A stretch of DNA of 34,254 bases from Halorubrum kocurii JCM 14978 (GTDB lineage Archaea; Halobacteriota; Halobacteria; Halobacteriales; Haloferacaceae). How positions within the stretch are numbered: position 1 is the stretch's first letter; each line of letters begins with the position of its first letter. The DNA lies in contig NZ_AOJH01000102.1 of NCBI RefSeq assembly GCF_000337355.1, positions 1 to 34,254 on the forward strand. The letters run 5' to 3'. A model generated the notes under the pieces. The model ran no database searches and was not told the DNA's origin. It was given only the letters and a program-made list of their open reading frames with translations. Positions 15,835-23,598 of the stretch are shown here, piece by piece. The translations under genes and the position numbers were made by a program.

Positions 15835-16983
15835 ATGGACACCGAATTCGCGTACTGGGTGCCGAACGTCAGCGGCGGGCTGGTCGTGTCGGACTGGGAG
15901 ACGGAGACGGACTGGACGTACGACTACAACCTCGACCTCGCCCGCACGGCGGAGGCGGTCGGCTTCGACTACGCGCTGGCGCAGGCGCGGTTCTTCGGCA
16001 GCTACGGGGCGGACAAGCAGCTGGAGGCGCTGTCGATCGCCAACGCGCTCGCCGCGCAGACCGACGAGCTGCACGTCATCGGGGCAGTCCACCCCGGGCT
16101 GTGGGAGCCCGGCCCGCTGGCGAACTTCATCTCGACCGCCGACCGCATCAGCGACGGGCGGTTCTCGATCAACGTCGTCTCCGGCTGGTTCAAAGGGGAG
16201 TTCACCGGATTCGGCCAGCCGTGGCTCGAACACGACGAGCGGTACGCCCGCTCGTCGGAGTTCATCGAGGTGCTGAAAGCGCTGTGGACCGAAGAGCGCG
16301 CGACCTACGACGGCCGGTTCTACACGATCGGGAGGGATATCGACGGCTTCGAGGGCGCACCGTTAGAGCCCAAGCCCGTGCAGGACCCCTACCCGCAGGT
16401 GTTCCAGGGCGGGAACTCGCAGGCGGCCCGGGAGATGGCCGCGAGACACGCGGACGTCCTCTTCATCAACGGCGGGAGCCTCCAGGACATCCGCGCCGTC
16501 ATCGACGACGTCGAGGCGTACGCCGACGAGTTCGGGACGGAGCCGCCGCGGTTCGCCGCGAACGCGTTCGTCATCCAGCGCGAGACGGAGGCCGAGGCCA
16601 AGGCGACGTTGGAGGGGATCATCGAGAACGCCACCGACGAGGCGGTCGACGCGTTCAAAGAGCAGGTGACACAGGCCGGGCAGTCGTCGGCGGAGGGCGA
16701 CGGGATGTGGGCCGACTCCGACGTCGAGGACCTCGTGCAGTACAACGACGGCTTCAAGACCGGCCTCATCGGGACCGACGACCAGATCGTCGAGCGGATC
16801 CGGAAGCTGGACGCGATCGGGGTCGACATCGTCCTCGCGGGCTTCCTCGACTTCGAGCCGGAGCTCGAACGCTTCGGCGAGACGATCATCCCGGCGATCG
16901 ACGAGGCGGACCCGCTCGACCCCGACGCGGTCGACGCGGTCGACGAGATCGAGACGGTCGGCGGCGCGACGGTGGCCCGGTAG
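15835..16983 (+). CDS. sfnG: FMNH2-dependent dimethylsulfone monooxygenase-like (LLM family)
   Basis: This is a bacterial-luciferase-type (LLM) flavin monooxygenase. The opening FAYWVPNVSGGLVVS, the segment RISDGRFSINVVSGWFKGEF and VFQGGNS are typical of the SfnG group, which oxidises dimethylsulfone to methanesulfinate and frees the sulfur for assimilation. Related alkanesulfonate monooxygenases (SsuD) share much of this, so the substrate is a family inference. The ATG at 15835 follows TTAAAC (about 15807-15812) by about 26 bp, a leaderless layout; the upstream ATG at 15817 is less likely. The stop is directly followed by the start of an FMN reductase, its natural partner. Length (382 aa) is normal. 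Confidence 0.87.
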   Translation: MDTEFAYWVPNVSGGLVVSDWETETDWTYDYNLDLARTAEAVGFDYALAQARFFGSYGADKQLEALSIANALAAQTDELHVIGAVHPGLWEPGPLANFISTADRISDGRFSINVVSGWFKGEFTGFGQPWLEHDERYARSSEFIEVLKALWTEERATYDGRFYTIGRDIDGFEGAPLEPKPVQDPYPQVFQGGNSQAAREMAARHADVLFINGGSLQDIRAVIDDVEAYADEFGTEPPRFAANAFVIQRETEAEAKATLEGIIENATDEAVDAFKEQVTQAGQSSAEGDGMWADSDVEDLVQYNDGFKTGLIGTDDQIVERIRKLDAIGVDIVLAGFLDFEPELERFGETIIPAIDEADPLDPDAVDAVDEIETVGGATVAR

Positions 16984-17580
16984 ATGGGGGACCGGACCCT
17001 GCTCGGGATCGTCGGCAGCGTCTCCGCCGACTCCCGGACGCGGACCGCGGTCGAACTCGCGCTGGACGCGGCGGCCGACCGGCACGGCGTCGAGACCGAC
17101 GTGCTCCACCTCGCCGAGTACGACCTCGACACCGCGGACGGCCGCGGCATCGACGGCTACGCGGGCGACACCGTCGAGGCGCTAGACCTGATCGTCGAGG
17201 CGGACGCCTACGTCGTCGGGACGCCGGTGTACCGCGGGTCGTACTCCGGCGCGCTCAAGAACCTCCTCGACATGGTCCCCCGGGGGCAGTGGCAGGGCGA
17301 CGTCGCCCCCTTCGAGAACGCGGCGGTCGGGCTCGTCGCGACCGGCGCGACGGACCACCACTTCCTCGCGGTCGATCAGGTGCTGCGCCCGGCCTTCGCC
17401 TTTTTCGGCGCGCACGCCGTCGGGGGCGCGACGTACGCGACCGACGCCGACTTCGACGAGGGCGAAATCGCGGACGACGCGGTCCGAGAGCGGCTCGCAA
17501 CCCTCGGCGCGGCCACCGCGGAGCTGGCGGCGGCCGTCGACGAGTCCGCGGCCCTCGGGTCGCTCGGGCCCGCCGTTTAA
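16984..17580 (+). CDS. NAD(P)H-dependent FMN reductase
   Basis: This flavodoxin-fold reductase supplies reduced FMN to the preceding monooxygenase (SsuE/MsuE type). Visible are the N-terminal GSVSADSRT phosphate-binding loop and the FMN-site signature GTPVYRGSYSGALKNLLDMV. The 198-aa length fits. The ATG follows the upstream stop without a gap, so the two are co-transcribed and form a two-component monooxygenase. The protein ends in an alanine-rich tail. Confidence 0.88.
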   Translation: MGDRTLLGIVGSVSADSRTRTAVELALDAAADRHGVETDVLHLAEYDLDTADGRGIDGYAGDTVEALDLIVEADAYVVGTPVYRGSYSGALKNLLDMVPRGQWQGDVAPFENAAVGLVATGATDHHFLAVDQVLRPAFAFFGAHAVGGATYATDADFDEGEIADDAVRERLATLGAATAELAAAVDESAALGSLGPAV

Positions 17581-17625
17581 ATACTGATCTCGCGGGCACG
17601 GTATTCGTCTCGCCGTCTCGTCGCC

Positions 17626-17688
17626 CAGACAGCGCCGTCGCCCCAGTAGCGCCGTCAGCAGACAGCGCCGTCGCCCAAGTAGCGCCGA
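17626..17688. repeat. Two 30-bp direct repeats with 33-bp period
   Basis: The unit starting CAGACAGCGCCGTCGCCC occurs at 17626-17655 and 17659-17688 with two mismatches. It lies in the gap after the FMN reductase, near convergent gene ends. There is no sign that it is translated. Confidence 0.65.
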
Positions 17689-17745
17689 CGCTAGCGGGGA
17701 TAGCGACAGTTCGCGCGAACGGTGGACTACGCGAAAAACGGCGAT

Positions 17746-18174
17746 TCAGCGGCCGAGGGCGCCGACGACGAACGCCGTCAGCGGGACTGCGACGAGCAGG
17801 TGATACAGGACGAGCAGGCCCTGTCCGGTCGGCGTGACGCCCATCGCGGGCGCCACGGCGACGACGGGGACGAGCATGACGAGGAAGACCGCCGCCGCGA
17901 TCGCGACGAAGTTCCGCACCGGACGGGCGGTGAATCTGTCGACGGCCGCGTACGTGAGCGCGGCGCCCGCGCCGGCGACGATCGCTGATCCGACCAACGC
18001 TCCCGCCGAGAACGGCGACATCGCGCCGGTCGCGCCGACGGCGATCTCGGTCGCGTCGACGACCGCCTGCGTGCCGAGCAGGGCGACGACCGCGACGAGG
18101 ACGCCGAGCGTCGTACGGCGGGCGAGCCCGGTGCCCGCCCGCGTGATCGGGACTTGAGGGGTTGCTTGAGCCAT
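17746..18174 (-). CDS. DUF6069-like membrane protein, four helices
   Basis: This 142-aa integral membrane protein has four hydrophobic segments (about residues 22-42, 58-78, 87-110, 118-140). The pattern, a conserved-looking YAAVDRFTARPVRNF between helices 2 and 3, agrees with the DUF6069 family as I recall it. The function is unknown. TATA-like GTTAAATA (about 18195-18202) lies 21-28 bp before the ATG, so it is probably leaderless. It is monocistronic and converges on the FMN reductase gene. Confidence 0.8.
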   Translation of the reverse strand: MAQATPQVPITRAGTGLARRTTLGVLVAVVALLGTQAVVDATEIAVGATGAMSPFSAGALVGSAIVAGAGAALTYAAVDRFTARPVRNFVAIAAAVFLVMLVPVVAVAPAMGVTPTGQGLLVLYHLLVAVPLTAFVVGALGR

Positions 18175-18269
18175 CCAAGAGATAGGTGCTCAGATGTTAA
18201 ATACATGTCGTGTAGATCGAAAAAAGAATTGCGGAGTCGTTGCGGGGCGTCGGGAGGGCGACGGCGGAG

Positions 18270-18419
18270 TTACTCGCGGGGCTTCGAGAGGTTCTCCACG
18301 TCGCCGCCGCACTGCGGACACGACTGGAGTCCGGCCTCAGTCCAAACGCGGTCGAGGCAGTCCCGGCACTCGTACTGGTCCCTCGTCGCGGAGGGGCCCG
18401 AAGTCGTGTTTCTTGTCAT
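18270..18419 (-). CDS. Small rubrerythrin-like zinc-ribbon protein
   Basis: A 49-aa protein with two C-x2-C knuckles: YECRDC at about residues 17-21 and SCPQCGGD at about 33-40, the layout of the small haloarchaeal rubrerythrin-like zinc ribbons. It binds one metal ion; the function is unknown. The start is chosen at 18419 because an AATATTAAAC box lies about 26 bp upstream; the longer open frame to 18734 runs antisense through a GC-rich gene and is not believable. Confidence 0.82.
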   Translation of the reverse strand: MTRNTTSGPSATRDQYECRDCLDRVWTEAGLQSCPQCGGDVENLSKPRE

Positions 18420-18496
18420 CACGTACCAATGGGTCCGTGAAATATTAAACCGTTCGTCGCAACGGCAGATACCGGGCGGAGCGGCGTTTTCGCGCC

Positions 18497-19327
18497 CTAC
18501 GCGGCGACGAGGGCGGTGATCGAGGCGCCGACGAACACGACGTGAACGGTCGCGTGCGAGAGCATCGCGGCTTCGAGACTGCGCCGCCAGAACAGCCAGC
18601 CGAAGATGACCCCGCCCACGGCGTTGCCGACGACGATGTACGCGACGACGCCGGGAGTCAGGGTGAAAACCCTCGCCGCGGCTGGGAGGTGTCCGGCGCC
18701 GAAGACGACCGCCGAGAGGAGAACGGCCGCCCACATGACGCGGTCAGACGGCGCGTCCCGCGTCCGGTCGATCGCCGCGAAGAGGCCGAAGGCGACCGTC
18801 GACATGAACCCCCACCGGAGGAGGAGTTCCTCGGTGACCCCGCCGTAGAGGAAGCGGAACGGGACCGTCGCGAGAACGCCGCCGACGGTCTCGGTGCCCG
18901 CCCGCGGCGCGAGCCCCTCGACGACGAGTCCGAACCCGAACTGCACCGCCAGGATGGCGACGCCGGCGACCACGCCCCACCGGACCGCGGACGCGACGTC
19001 ACGGCGGAGCCGCGGCAATACCGGCGCGTCGCGGACCGCCCAGTCGAGGAGGTACGAGCGGAGGCCGAGGCGCGGCGCGGTCTTGAGCCCCGCGACGACG
19101 GCGATCGCGAGCAGAATCGTCGGCGTGATCAGGGACGCCGCCGCGAGCGCCGGCAGCGACGTTCCCGGCGGAAGCGGCGCGTTTCTGAGCTGTTCGAGGG
19201 CCGTCGGGTACAGGCTCGCGACGCCCGCCATCCCGGCCCCGAAGAGGACCGCGAACCGGCGCGGGGTGAGCGTCGCGTCCGACGTGACGCCCGGAGGGTC
19301 GCCCGTCGCGTCCCGAGTCGTCTTCAT
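18497..19327 (-). CDS. CPBP-family intramembrane protease homologue
   Basis: This 276-aa polytopic protein has about seven to eight hydrophobic segments. The CPBP/CAAX-protease signature is present: GGVTEELLLRWGF gives the E-E-x3-R motif, FGAGHLP gives the second metal- or proton-handling histidine, and AMLSHATVHV the last motif. Substrates of archaeal members are not known; they are considered site-2-type glutamic or metallo-proteases. The ATG at 19327 is preferred over an upstream frame because TGATAAAAC lies about 25 bp upstream. The neighbouring genes run in the same direction but with separate promoters. Confidence 0.85.
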   Translation of the reverse strand: MKTTRDATGDPPGVTSDATLTPRRFAVLFGAGMAGVASLYPTALEQLRNAPLPPGTSLPALAAASLITPTILLAIAVVAGLKTAPRLGLRSYLLDWAVRDAPVLPRLRRDVASAVRWGVVAGVAILAVQFGFGLVVEGLAPRAGTETVGGVLATVPFRFLYGGVTEELLLRWGFMSTVAFGLFAAIDRTRDAPSDRVMWAAVLLSAVVFGAGHLPAAARVFTLTPGVVAYIVVGNAVGGVIFGWLFWRRSLEAAMLSHATVHVVFVGASITALVAA

Positions 19328-19409
19328 AGCCGCCAATCTCGGAGAATCGTGATAAAACGAACTCCCTCTGGGCGCCCTCGGCGACTCCGACCGGGACGGC
19401 CGTGCCCCC

Positions 19410-20282
19410 TCACGGGTCGGGGAGCCGCGTCTCGGCGTCCGCGCGCGGTCTGGTCGCCGTCGCCCGCGGGGAGATGGCACTGAAGAATCGGCCCGTGAGC
19501 GCGAGGCCGGCGACGCTCAAGAGGGCGAACAGCGCGATCTGCGGGGCGGGAACCGGCTGGCCGCTCCGGAGCATGAAGGCGATCATGGCGAGGACCGCGA
19601 GGCCGAGGGTGGTGCCCTTCACGAGGAGGACGCCGGTGAAGACGTAGCCCCACGCCCGCCGCTTCCAGAGGAAGGCCGCAGAGAGCGCGAACGACGGGAT
19701 GACGACGGCGAGGTCCAGCGACTGGATGACGGGCACGGGAAGCGTCGTCCCGGCGATGCTCTCGGGTCTCGTGCCGGCGAGGCTCGCCGGGCCGACGTCG
19801 GCGAGCCACAGCAGCGCCACGAGCCCGGCGACGAGCGCTTGGAAGGCGACGTACCCGCGGACCGGATGCCCGTCGAGCGCGGTCTTCACCGCCGTCGGAT
19901 CGAGGCGAGCGACGCCGCCGACGAGCGTGTACAGCGTCAGGCCGAACAGCGCCACGTAGACGAGGTAGAGCTCGTTGAACGTCGTGAGAAGCGCGTAGGA
20001 GGCGTACGTGTAAAGGAAATAGCCGGTGACGCCGAGCCAGACGACGTACCCGCGGAGCGACCCGCGGCGCGCGGACCGGAGGGCGACGGCGAGCGCGGGC
20101 ACGGCCACGGCGAGCGTCAGGAGGTCCTGGCCGTACAGCTGCGGGAGGAGGACCGCGGCGTCCCGGTAGAACCCCGGGACGAACAGCCCGACGCCGGCCG
20201 CGACGACCGCGAGCAGGAGGGTGAGCGCCGACGCCGCCACGTACGGGCGCGTCAGGCGGCGGGGGGAGTACGGGGTTGTCAT
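19410..20282 (-). CDS. Polytopic membrane protein of unknown function
   Basis: A 290-aa protein with about eight predicted membrane helices, beginning in VAASALTLLLAVVAAGVGLFV (split by one charged residue before it) and ending near residue 270, followed by a short charged tail. YFLYTYASYALLTTFNELYL between helices 3 and 4 is notable for its aromatic residues. I do not recognise the family. Its ATG overlaps the stop of the flavodoxin-like gene (ATGA), so the two are translated together and may act together at the membrane. Confidence 0.82.
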   Translation of the reverse strand: MTTPYSPRRLTRPYVAASALTLLLAVVAAGVGLFVPGFYRDAAVLLPQLYGQDLLTLAVAVPALAVALRSARRGSLRGYVVWLGVTGYFLYTYASYALLTTFNELYLVYVALFGLTLYTLVGGVARLDPTAVKTALDGHPVRGYVAFQALVAGLVALLWLADVGPASLAGTRPESIAGTTLPVPVIQSLDLAVVIPSFALSAAFLWKRRAWGYVFTGVLLVKGTTLGLAVLAMIAFMLRSGQPVPAPQIALFALLSVAGLALTGRFFSAISPRATATRPRADAETRLPDP

Positions 20283-20860
20283 GGCCCCGGACCGTCGGTG
20301 GCGTCAGGCGCGACGCCGAGGCGCCCTTCGACGAACGCGGCGACGTCGGCCGCGAACGCGTCGACGGCGTCCCAGTCGGTGAACTCGACGTCGCCGCTCG
20401 GGTCCCGCTCGTCGGCGAGCAGGTCCTTGGCGATCCGTTTCATCATGAGGCGCTTGAGGAACCCGTACTCGGAGAACCGGAGCGCGCCGCCGAACTGGCC
20501 GATCCGGTCCGGGTGCCACCCGGTCTCCGCGATGAACGACTCGACGTACCCCGCGGCCTCGGCGCGCTTCTCCTCGTTCGCCGAGGAGAGCGACACCTGA
20601 TAGAACGCGGTCGGCACCGCCGAGAGGGCGTCCCGATTCGCGGCGACGAACTCACGGACCGCGGACTGGTGTTCGCCGACGTGGATCGACGCGCCCACGA
20701 CGACGGCGTCGTACGCCTCGAGCGCGACCGAGTCCGGGCGGTCGCGCACGTCGATCGCGGTCGTCTCGTGGCCGCGCTCGCCGATGACGGTCGCGATCCG
20801 GTCCGCGATCTTCGCGGTCTGTCCCTCGCCGGTCCCGTAGAGTATCAGAACGGAGCTCAC
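20279..20860 (-). CDS. Flavodoxin-domain protein, HemG-like
   Basis: This FMN-binding flavodoxin-fold protein (193 aa) resembles the HemG group, protoporphyrinogen IX dehydrogenase linked to menaquinone. It has the phosphate loop YGTGEGQTAKIADRIA and VVVGASIHVGEHQ around the flavin. The role in haem synthesis is a family inference. The GTG at 20860 is chosen because GAGGTGG lies at ribosome-binding distance before it and a TATA-like TTTATC (20902-20907) would start the transcript near 20879. An upstream GTG at 20890 would lie before that point. Translation is coupled to the downstream membrane protein. Confidence 0.84.
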   Translation of the reverse strand: MSSVLILYGTGEGQTAKIADRIATVIGERGHETTAIDVRDRPDSVALEAYDAVVVGASIHVGEHQSAVREFVAANRDALSAVPTAFYQVSLSSANEEKRAEAAGYVESFIAETGWHPDRIGQFGGALRFSEYGFLKRLMMKRIAKDLLADERDPSGDVEFTDWDAVDAFAADVAAFVEGRLGVAPDATDGPGP

Positions 20861-20867
20861 GTGTGAT

Positions 20868-20883
20868 TCCACCTCAAGGTGGA
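20868..20883 (-). promoter_or_regulatory. 16-bp dyad overlapping the ribosome-binding site
   Basis: TCCACCTCAAGGTGGA is two perfect 7-bp arms around CA. Read leftward, its second arm contains GAGGTGG, the likely Shine-Dalgarno for the GTG at 20860. If transcribed, the hairpin would hide the site. Confidence 0.5.
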
Positions 20884-20988
20884 CGTTCACCGCGCCGGCA
20901 GATAAATGTCGTCAGGCTAATGCGATCAGTCGCCACGGTGCGCGGTCGCTCGCCGCCGCCGTCGCGTCTGTGCGGGGCCAGTTCCGGC

Positions 20989-21888
20989 TCACCGACGCGG
21001 GGCGCCCGATCGATCCGACGGCGGCAGGCCGGCGTCTCGGGGGGTCGGCGGGTCGCGATCCGCGAGGCGGTCGCCGCCGTAGACGACGAGCAGCGCGAGC
21101 GCGACCAGCACGAGCGGAACGGCGCCGGTGACTTCGGCCAGCAGGTTCAGCCACGGGTCCGGCACGCCGTTCGGGATGAGCGCCGCCGGGTCGGCGGGGT
21201 GGTAGATCCCCATCGTGTTGATGCCGGCGTGGAACACCGCGACTGCGAGGACGCTGCCGCCGGTGCTGTTGTACATCCACGTCCAGAGGACGGACCCGGC
21301 GAGGATGGAGACCAGCCAGAGGAGCTGCTGGGAGCGCGCCCACCCGCCGTGGGTGGTCGTGGCGTTCAGAAACAGCGGGAGGTGCCAGGTGGCCCACGTG
21401 ACGCCGACGATGGCGCTCGACGTCAGCGCGCTGTAGGAGTCCTGCAGGACGGGCAGCATGAAGCCGCGCCACCCGAGGTCCTCCTGCCCGCCGCCCCACA
21501 CGGTCCCCCACGCCATCGCGAACAGGTAGATGAACGGCGATTCGAACCCGGAGAGGTCGAGCGGCCCGCCGGCGGCGGCGAACAAGAGAACCCCGACCGT
21601 GAGGATGATCGCGGGCAGGCCCAACGCGAGCGCCCACCACTTCGCGCCGATCCGCCACTTGAACATCTGGCCGACCCACCTGCGGAGGCTGCCCCCGGTG
21701 GCCCAGATGACGACCGCCGCCCCGACCGGGGGGCCGAACCCGCCGAAGCCGATCAGTATCGAGTGCGTCCACGACGCTTCCAGCCCCAAATACGCGAGGA
21801 CGCCCTGCACGGTCCACGTGAACGCGTAGGCGATCGCGACGAAGCTCGCGAGGCGGTGTCGGTCGATCCACGCGCGGATGCCACTCAT
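20989..21888 (-). CDS. CPBP-family intramembrane protease homologue
   Basis: This is the second CPBP-type protein in the window (299 aa, about eight hydrophobic segments). The signature GGGQEDLGWRGFMLP carries E-D in place of the usual E-E, followed by WRG; ATWHLPLF and FHAGINT hold the two conserved histidines. The E-to-D change may or may not preserve activity. The ATG at 21888 is chosen; a GTG three codons upstream (21897) is also possible, and TAAAACTAAAC lies at leaderless distance from either. The last 30 residues are charged and outside the membrane. Confidence 0.85.
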   Translation of the reverse strand: MSGIRAWIDRHRLASFVAIAYAFTWTVQGVLAYLGLEASWTHSILIGFGGFGPPVGAAVVIWATGGSLRRWVGQMFKWRIGAKWWALALGLPAIILTVGVLLFAAAGGPLDLSGFESPFIYLFAMAWGTVWGGGQEDLGWRGFMLPVLQDSYSALTSSAIVGVTWATWHLPLFLNATTTHGGWARSQQLLWLVSILAGSVLWTWMYNSTGGSVLAVAVFHAGINTMGIYHPADPAALIPNGVPDPWLNLLAEVTGAVPLVLVALALLVVYGGDRLADRDPPTPRDAGLPPSDRSGAPRR

Positions 21889-21969
21889 GGCCGACACCTG
21901 TGATCGGGAGCTAGTTTAGTTTTACCAACAATTAGCGCGAGCGACCCACCAGTTTGACCGGCGAGCAAC

Positions 21970-22884
21970 CTACCAGACCGACGGGGAGTACTCGAAGGTC
22001 AGCTCGTCGACGGTCTCGGGAGGGATCCCGATGTCGTCGAACAGCTCTCGGAAGACGTCTCGATACGTCTCTTCGGGGATCTCTTCGCCGACCGGGAGTC
22101 CGACCCGCGCGTACAGCCCCCCGAGGCGGTCCAGCTTGAGCGTGTACGTTCGGTCCCCGTCGCGTGTCCGTATCTTCGCGCTCTGGACGATGAAGAACAC
22201 GCTCAGGATCCGCCGGTCGTCGCGGAACGAGGTCTCGGTGTACCAGCCGTCACCGCCCGTCGGGGAGCCGGTGGCGTCGGTCCGCTCGCCGCGGGCGGCC
22301 TCGTAGACGGCCTCGAAGTCGACGGGCGCGGCCACCTCGACGCTCGGGATGTCGGTGCCCTCCGCCGCCTGCTCGCGCAGATCGGCCGCGCGCTCGCGGG
22401 CGTCCGCCGCCGAGACGTCGAACGCGAGCGTGAGCCGGTCGACGAGCCACGCCTCCGGCGGGACCGATTCGACGGGGAACTCCCCGGCGACGGACGCCTC
22501 GTCGAACAGCGAGACGGACGGCGTCTCGCCCGTCACGCCGACCTCGGCGAAGACGCGGTCGGTGTGGTACAGCGAGAACCCGAACACCCGGTAGTCGTCG
22601 CCGAATCGCGCCTCGAGGTCGGCGATGTCGCCCGGAGCGATCCCGAGCGGCTCGGTCGAGTTCACGTAAAAGGGTTCCTCCACCGCGTATCCGGCCTCGC
22701 GAGCGGCGGCCAACGCGTCGTCGTACGCGACGTCGACCTGGAGGCTGTCGGACCAGTACGACGCCTCGTCGGCGGTAAGCGTCGAGCAGCCGGCCACCGA
22801 CGCCGCGACCGCGGCGCCCGCGGCGGCCATCACCCGCCGTCGCGTGACCGTCCTCCGTGGAGACGGCTCGCGTTGCTGGTTCAT
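21970..22884 (-). CDS. Secreted lipoprotein of unknown function
   Basis: A 304-aa protein exported by the Tat route and lipid-anchored: the N-terminus has TRRRVMAAAGAAVAASVAGC, with twin arginines and a lipobox cysteine at residue 33. The mature part is acidic and soluble, with no recognised domain; SVFFIVQSAKIRT and YTLKLDRLGGLYARVGLP are its more structured strands. The ATG at 22884 is preferred to a GTG at 22893. The probable TATA (about 22906-22913) lies at the very edge of the IS-derived remnant to the right, so that insertion may have altered its promoter. Confidence 0.82.
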   Translation of the reverse strand: MNQQREPSPRRTVTRRRVMAAAGAAVAASVAGCSTLTADEASYWSDSLQVDVAYDDALAAAREAGYAVEEPFYVNSTEPLGIAPGDIADLEARFGDDYRVFGFSLYHTDRVFAEVGVTGETPSVSLFDEASVAGEFPVESVPPEAWLVDRLTLAFDVSAADARERAADLREQAAEGTDIPSVEVAAPVDFEAVYEAARGERTDATGSPTGGDGWYTETSFRDDRRILSVFFIVQSAKIRTRDGDRTYTLKLDRLGGLYARVGLPVGEEIPEETYRDVFRELFDDIGIPPETVDELTFEYSPSVW

Positions 22885-22920
22885 ACGGGGCACTACGAGT
22901 CAGATAGTTATTGACATCCT

Positions 22921-22940
22921 CCTCCGCGTAAACGCGGAGG
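22921..22940. repeat. Perfect 8-bp hairpin at the right end of the remnant
   Basis: CCTCCGCG, loop TAAA, CGCGGAGG on the plus strand. It is a subterminal hairpin typical of elements moved by HUH transposases. Confidence 0.75.
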
Positions 22941-23388
22941 AATCCCGAGCGGTGGGAGTTTCAGGTTTGTAGTCCAATCAGTTGACTACCAGACCTTTCG
23001 GGCACGGGTAGTCCCACAGTGTCGGACTGGTGGACTGCTGGCCATGCCAAGTGGCCGTTACCCCTATCCTTCACCGTGTATGGCGTCCCACATGTTGTTT
23101 TTGCCACGGGGACGCCGGCAGGCATCAGCGGAGTTGGGGGTATCGTGTCGCGTGCTTTGAGCAGTCGGCAGAGACACACCCTTCGAGGATGTGGCGTTCA
23201 CCGACTGCCCTTTCAGATACTGCCTCGTTACGCGGGCGGACAGGCCGCCTCCGAAGGACGGTTCGGAATCCGCTCCGTTCCGACCGATTCCTGCCTTCAC
23301 ATAGAGCGGCCTGTCAGTTAAATCTCCGTATGTGAAACTCGGTACAGACGTTCGGCTAGTGGATTGCTTCCCACCATGTCGGCTTCAT

Positions 23389-23408
23389 CACCCGCCTGAA
23401 GGCGGGTG
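23389..23408. repeat. Perfect 8-bp hairpin at the left end of the remnant
   Basis: CACCCGCC, loop TGAA, GGCGGGTG. It is the partner of the hairpin at 22921 and differs from it in sequence, as IS605-type ends do. Confidence 0.75.
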
Positions 23409-23511
23409 TATTCGCCTTGCCGTCTTTATAACTATGCGTGCCGAGCGCACCGCCCGGTTCGCTCACCGGGCCTGCGGGGCGCTCATCCGACGAGCTGATC
23501 GATTCGCCGAC

Positions 23512-23598
23512 CCGCGGCGGTTGGCCGAGCCGCGGCGGCTCGCCGGGCCGCGGCGGTTGCCCGAGACGATCGATTCACCGAGCCGCGGCGATTCACCG
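23512..23598. repeat. GC-rich 18-bp tandem repeat
   Basis: Three units beginning CCGCGGCGG (23512-23529, 23530-23547, 23548-23565) are followed by a degenerate unit and a fifth partial CCGCGGCGA. GATCGATTC(G/A)CCGA occurs before the array and again inside it. It lies between the IS remnant and the 3' end of the HalOD1 gene, whose stop (23593-23595) falls in the last partial unit. Confidence 0.7.

Larger units (their letters stand above)
22911..23430 (-). mobile_element. Gene-less IS200/IS605-type remnant (about 0.5 kb)
   Basis: Both ends look like those of haloarchaeal IS200/IS605/IS1341-type elements. On the minus strand the right end has a perfect 8-bp hairpin (CCTCCGCG-TTTA-CGCGGAGG, 22921-22940) followed by AGGATGTCA. 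The left end has the perfect hairpin CACCCGCC-TTCA-GGCGGGTG (23389-23408) with GAATACACCC before it. These recalled end features are my basis. No TnpA or TnpB reading frame is present between them, so this is a deletion derivative or MITE-like copy. The segment next to the right end could correspond to the 3' part of an omega-RNA. The exact ends are uncertain by several bases. Confidence 0.6.

Noticed and set aside
16363-17150. Two long minus-strand frames opposite sfnG
   Set aside because: Both are mirror frames of the monooxygenase with no recognisable domain.
15564-17837. 757-codon open frame over attR and the SfnG/FMN reductase genes
   Set aside because: It is arginine-rich low-complexity translation of GC-rich DNA in the wrong frame of two well-recognised genes, and it would start inside the att region.
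18542-19483. 313-codon plus-strand frame
   Set aside because: It is antisense to the CPBP protease homologue, made almost only of R, E, D, P and G, with no motif.
23019-23321. Short frames inside the IS remnant as TnpA or TnpB
   Set aside because: None shows the HUH motif of TnpA or the RuvC and zinc-finger motifs of TnpB.
23512-23598. Repeats as a CRISPR array
   Set aside because: The units are contiguous 18-bp tandem repeats with no spacers, and no cas gene is present. No other CRISPR-like array was seen in the window.
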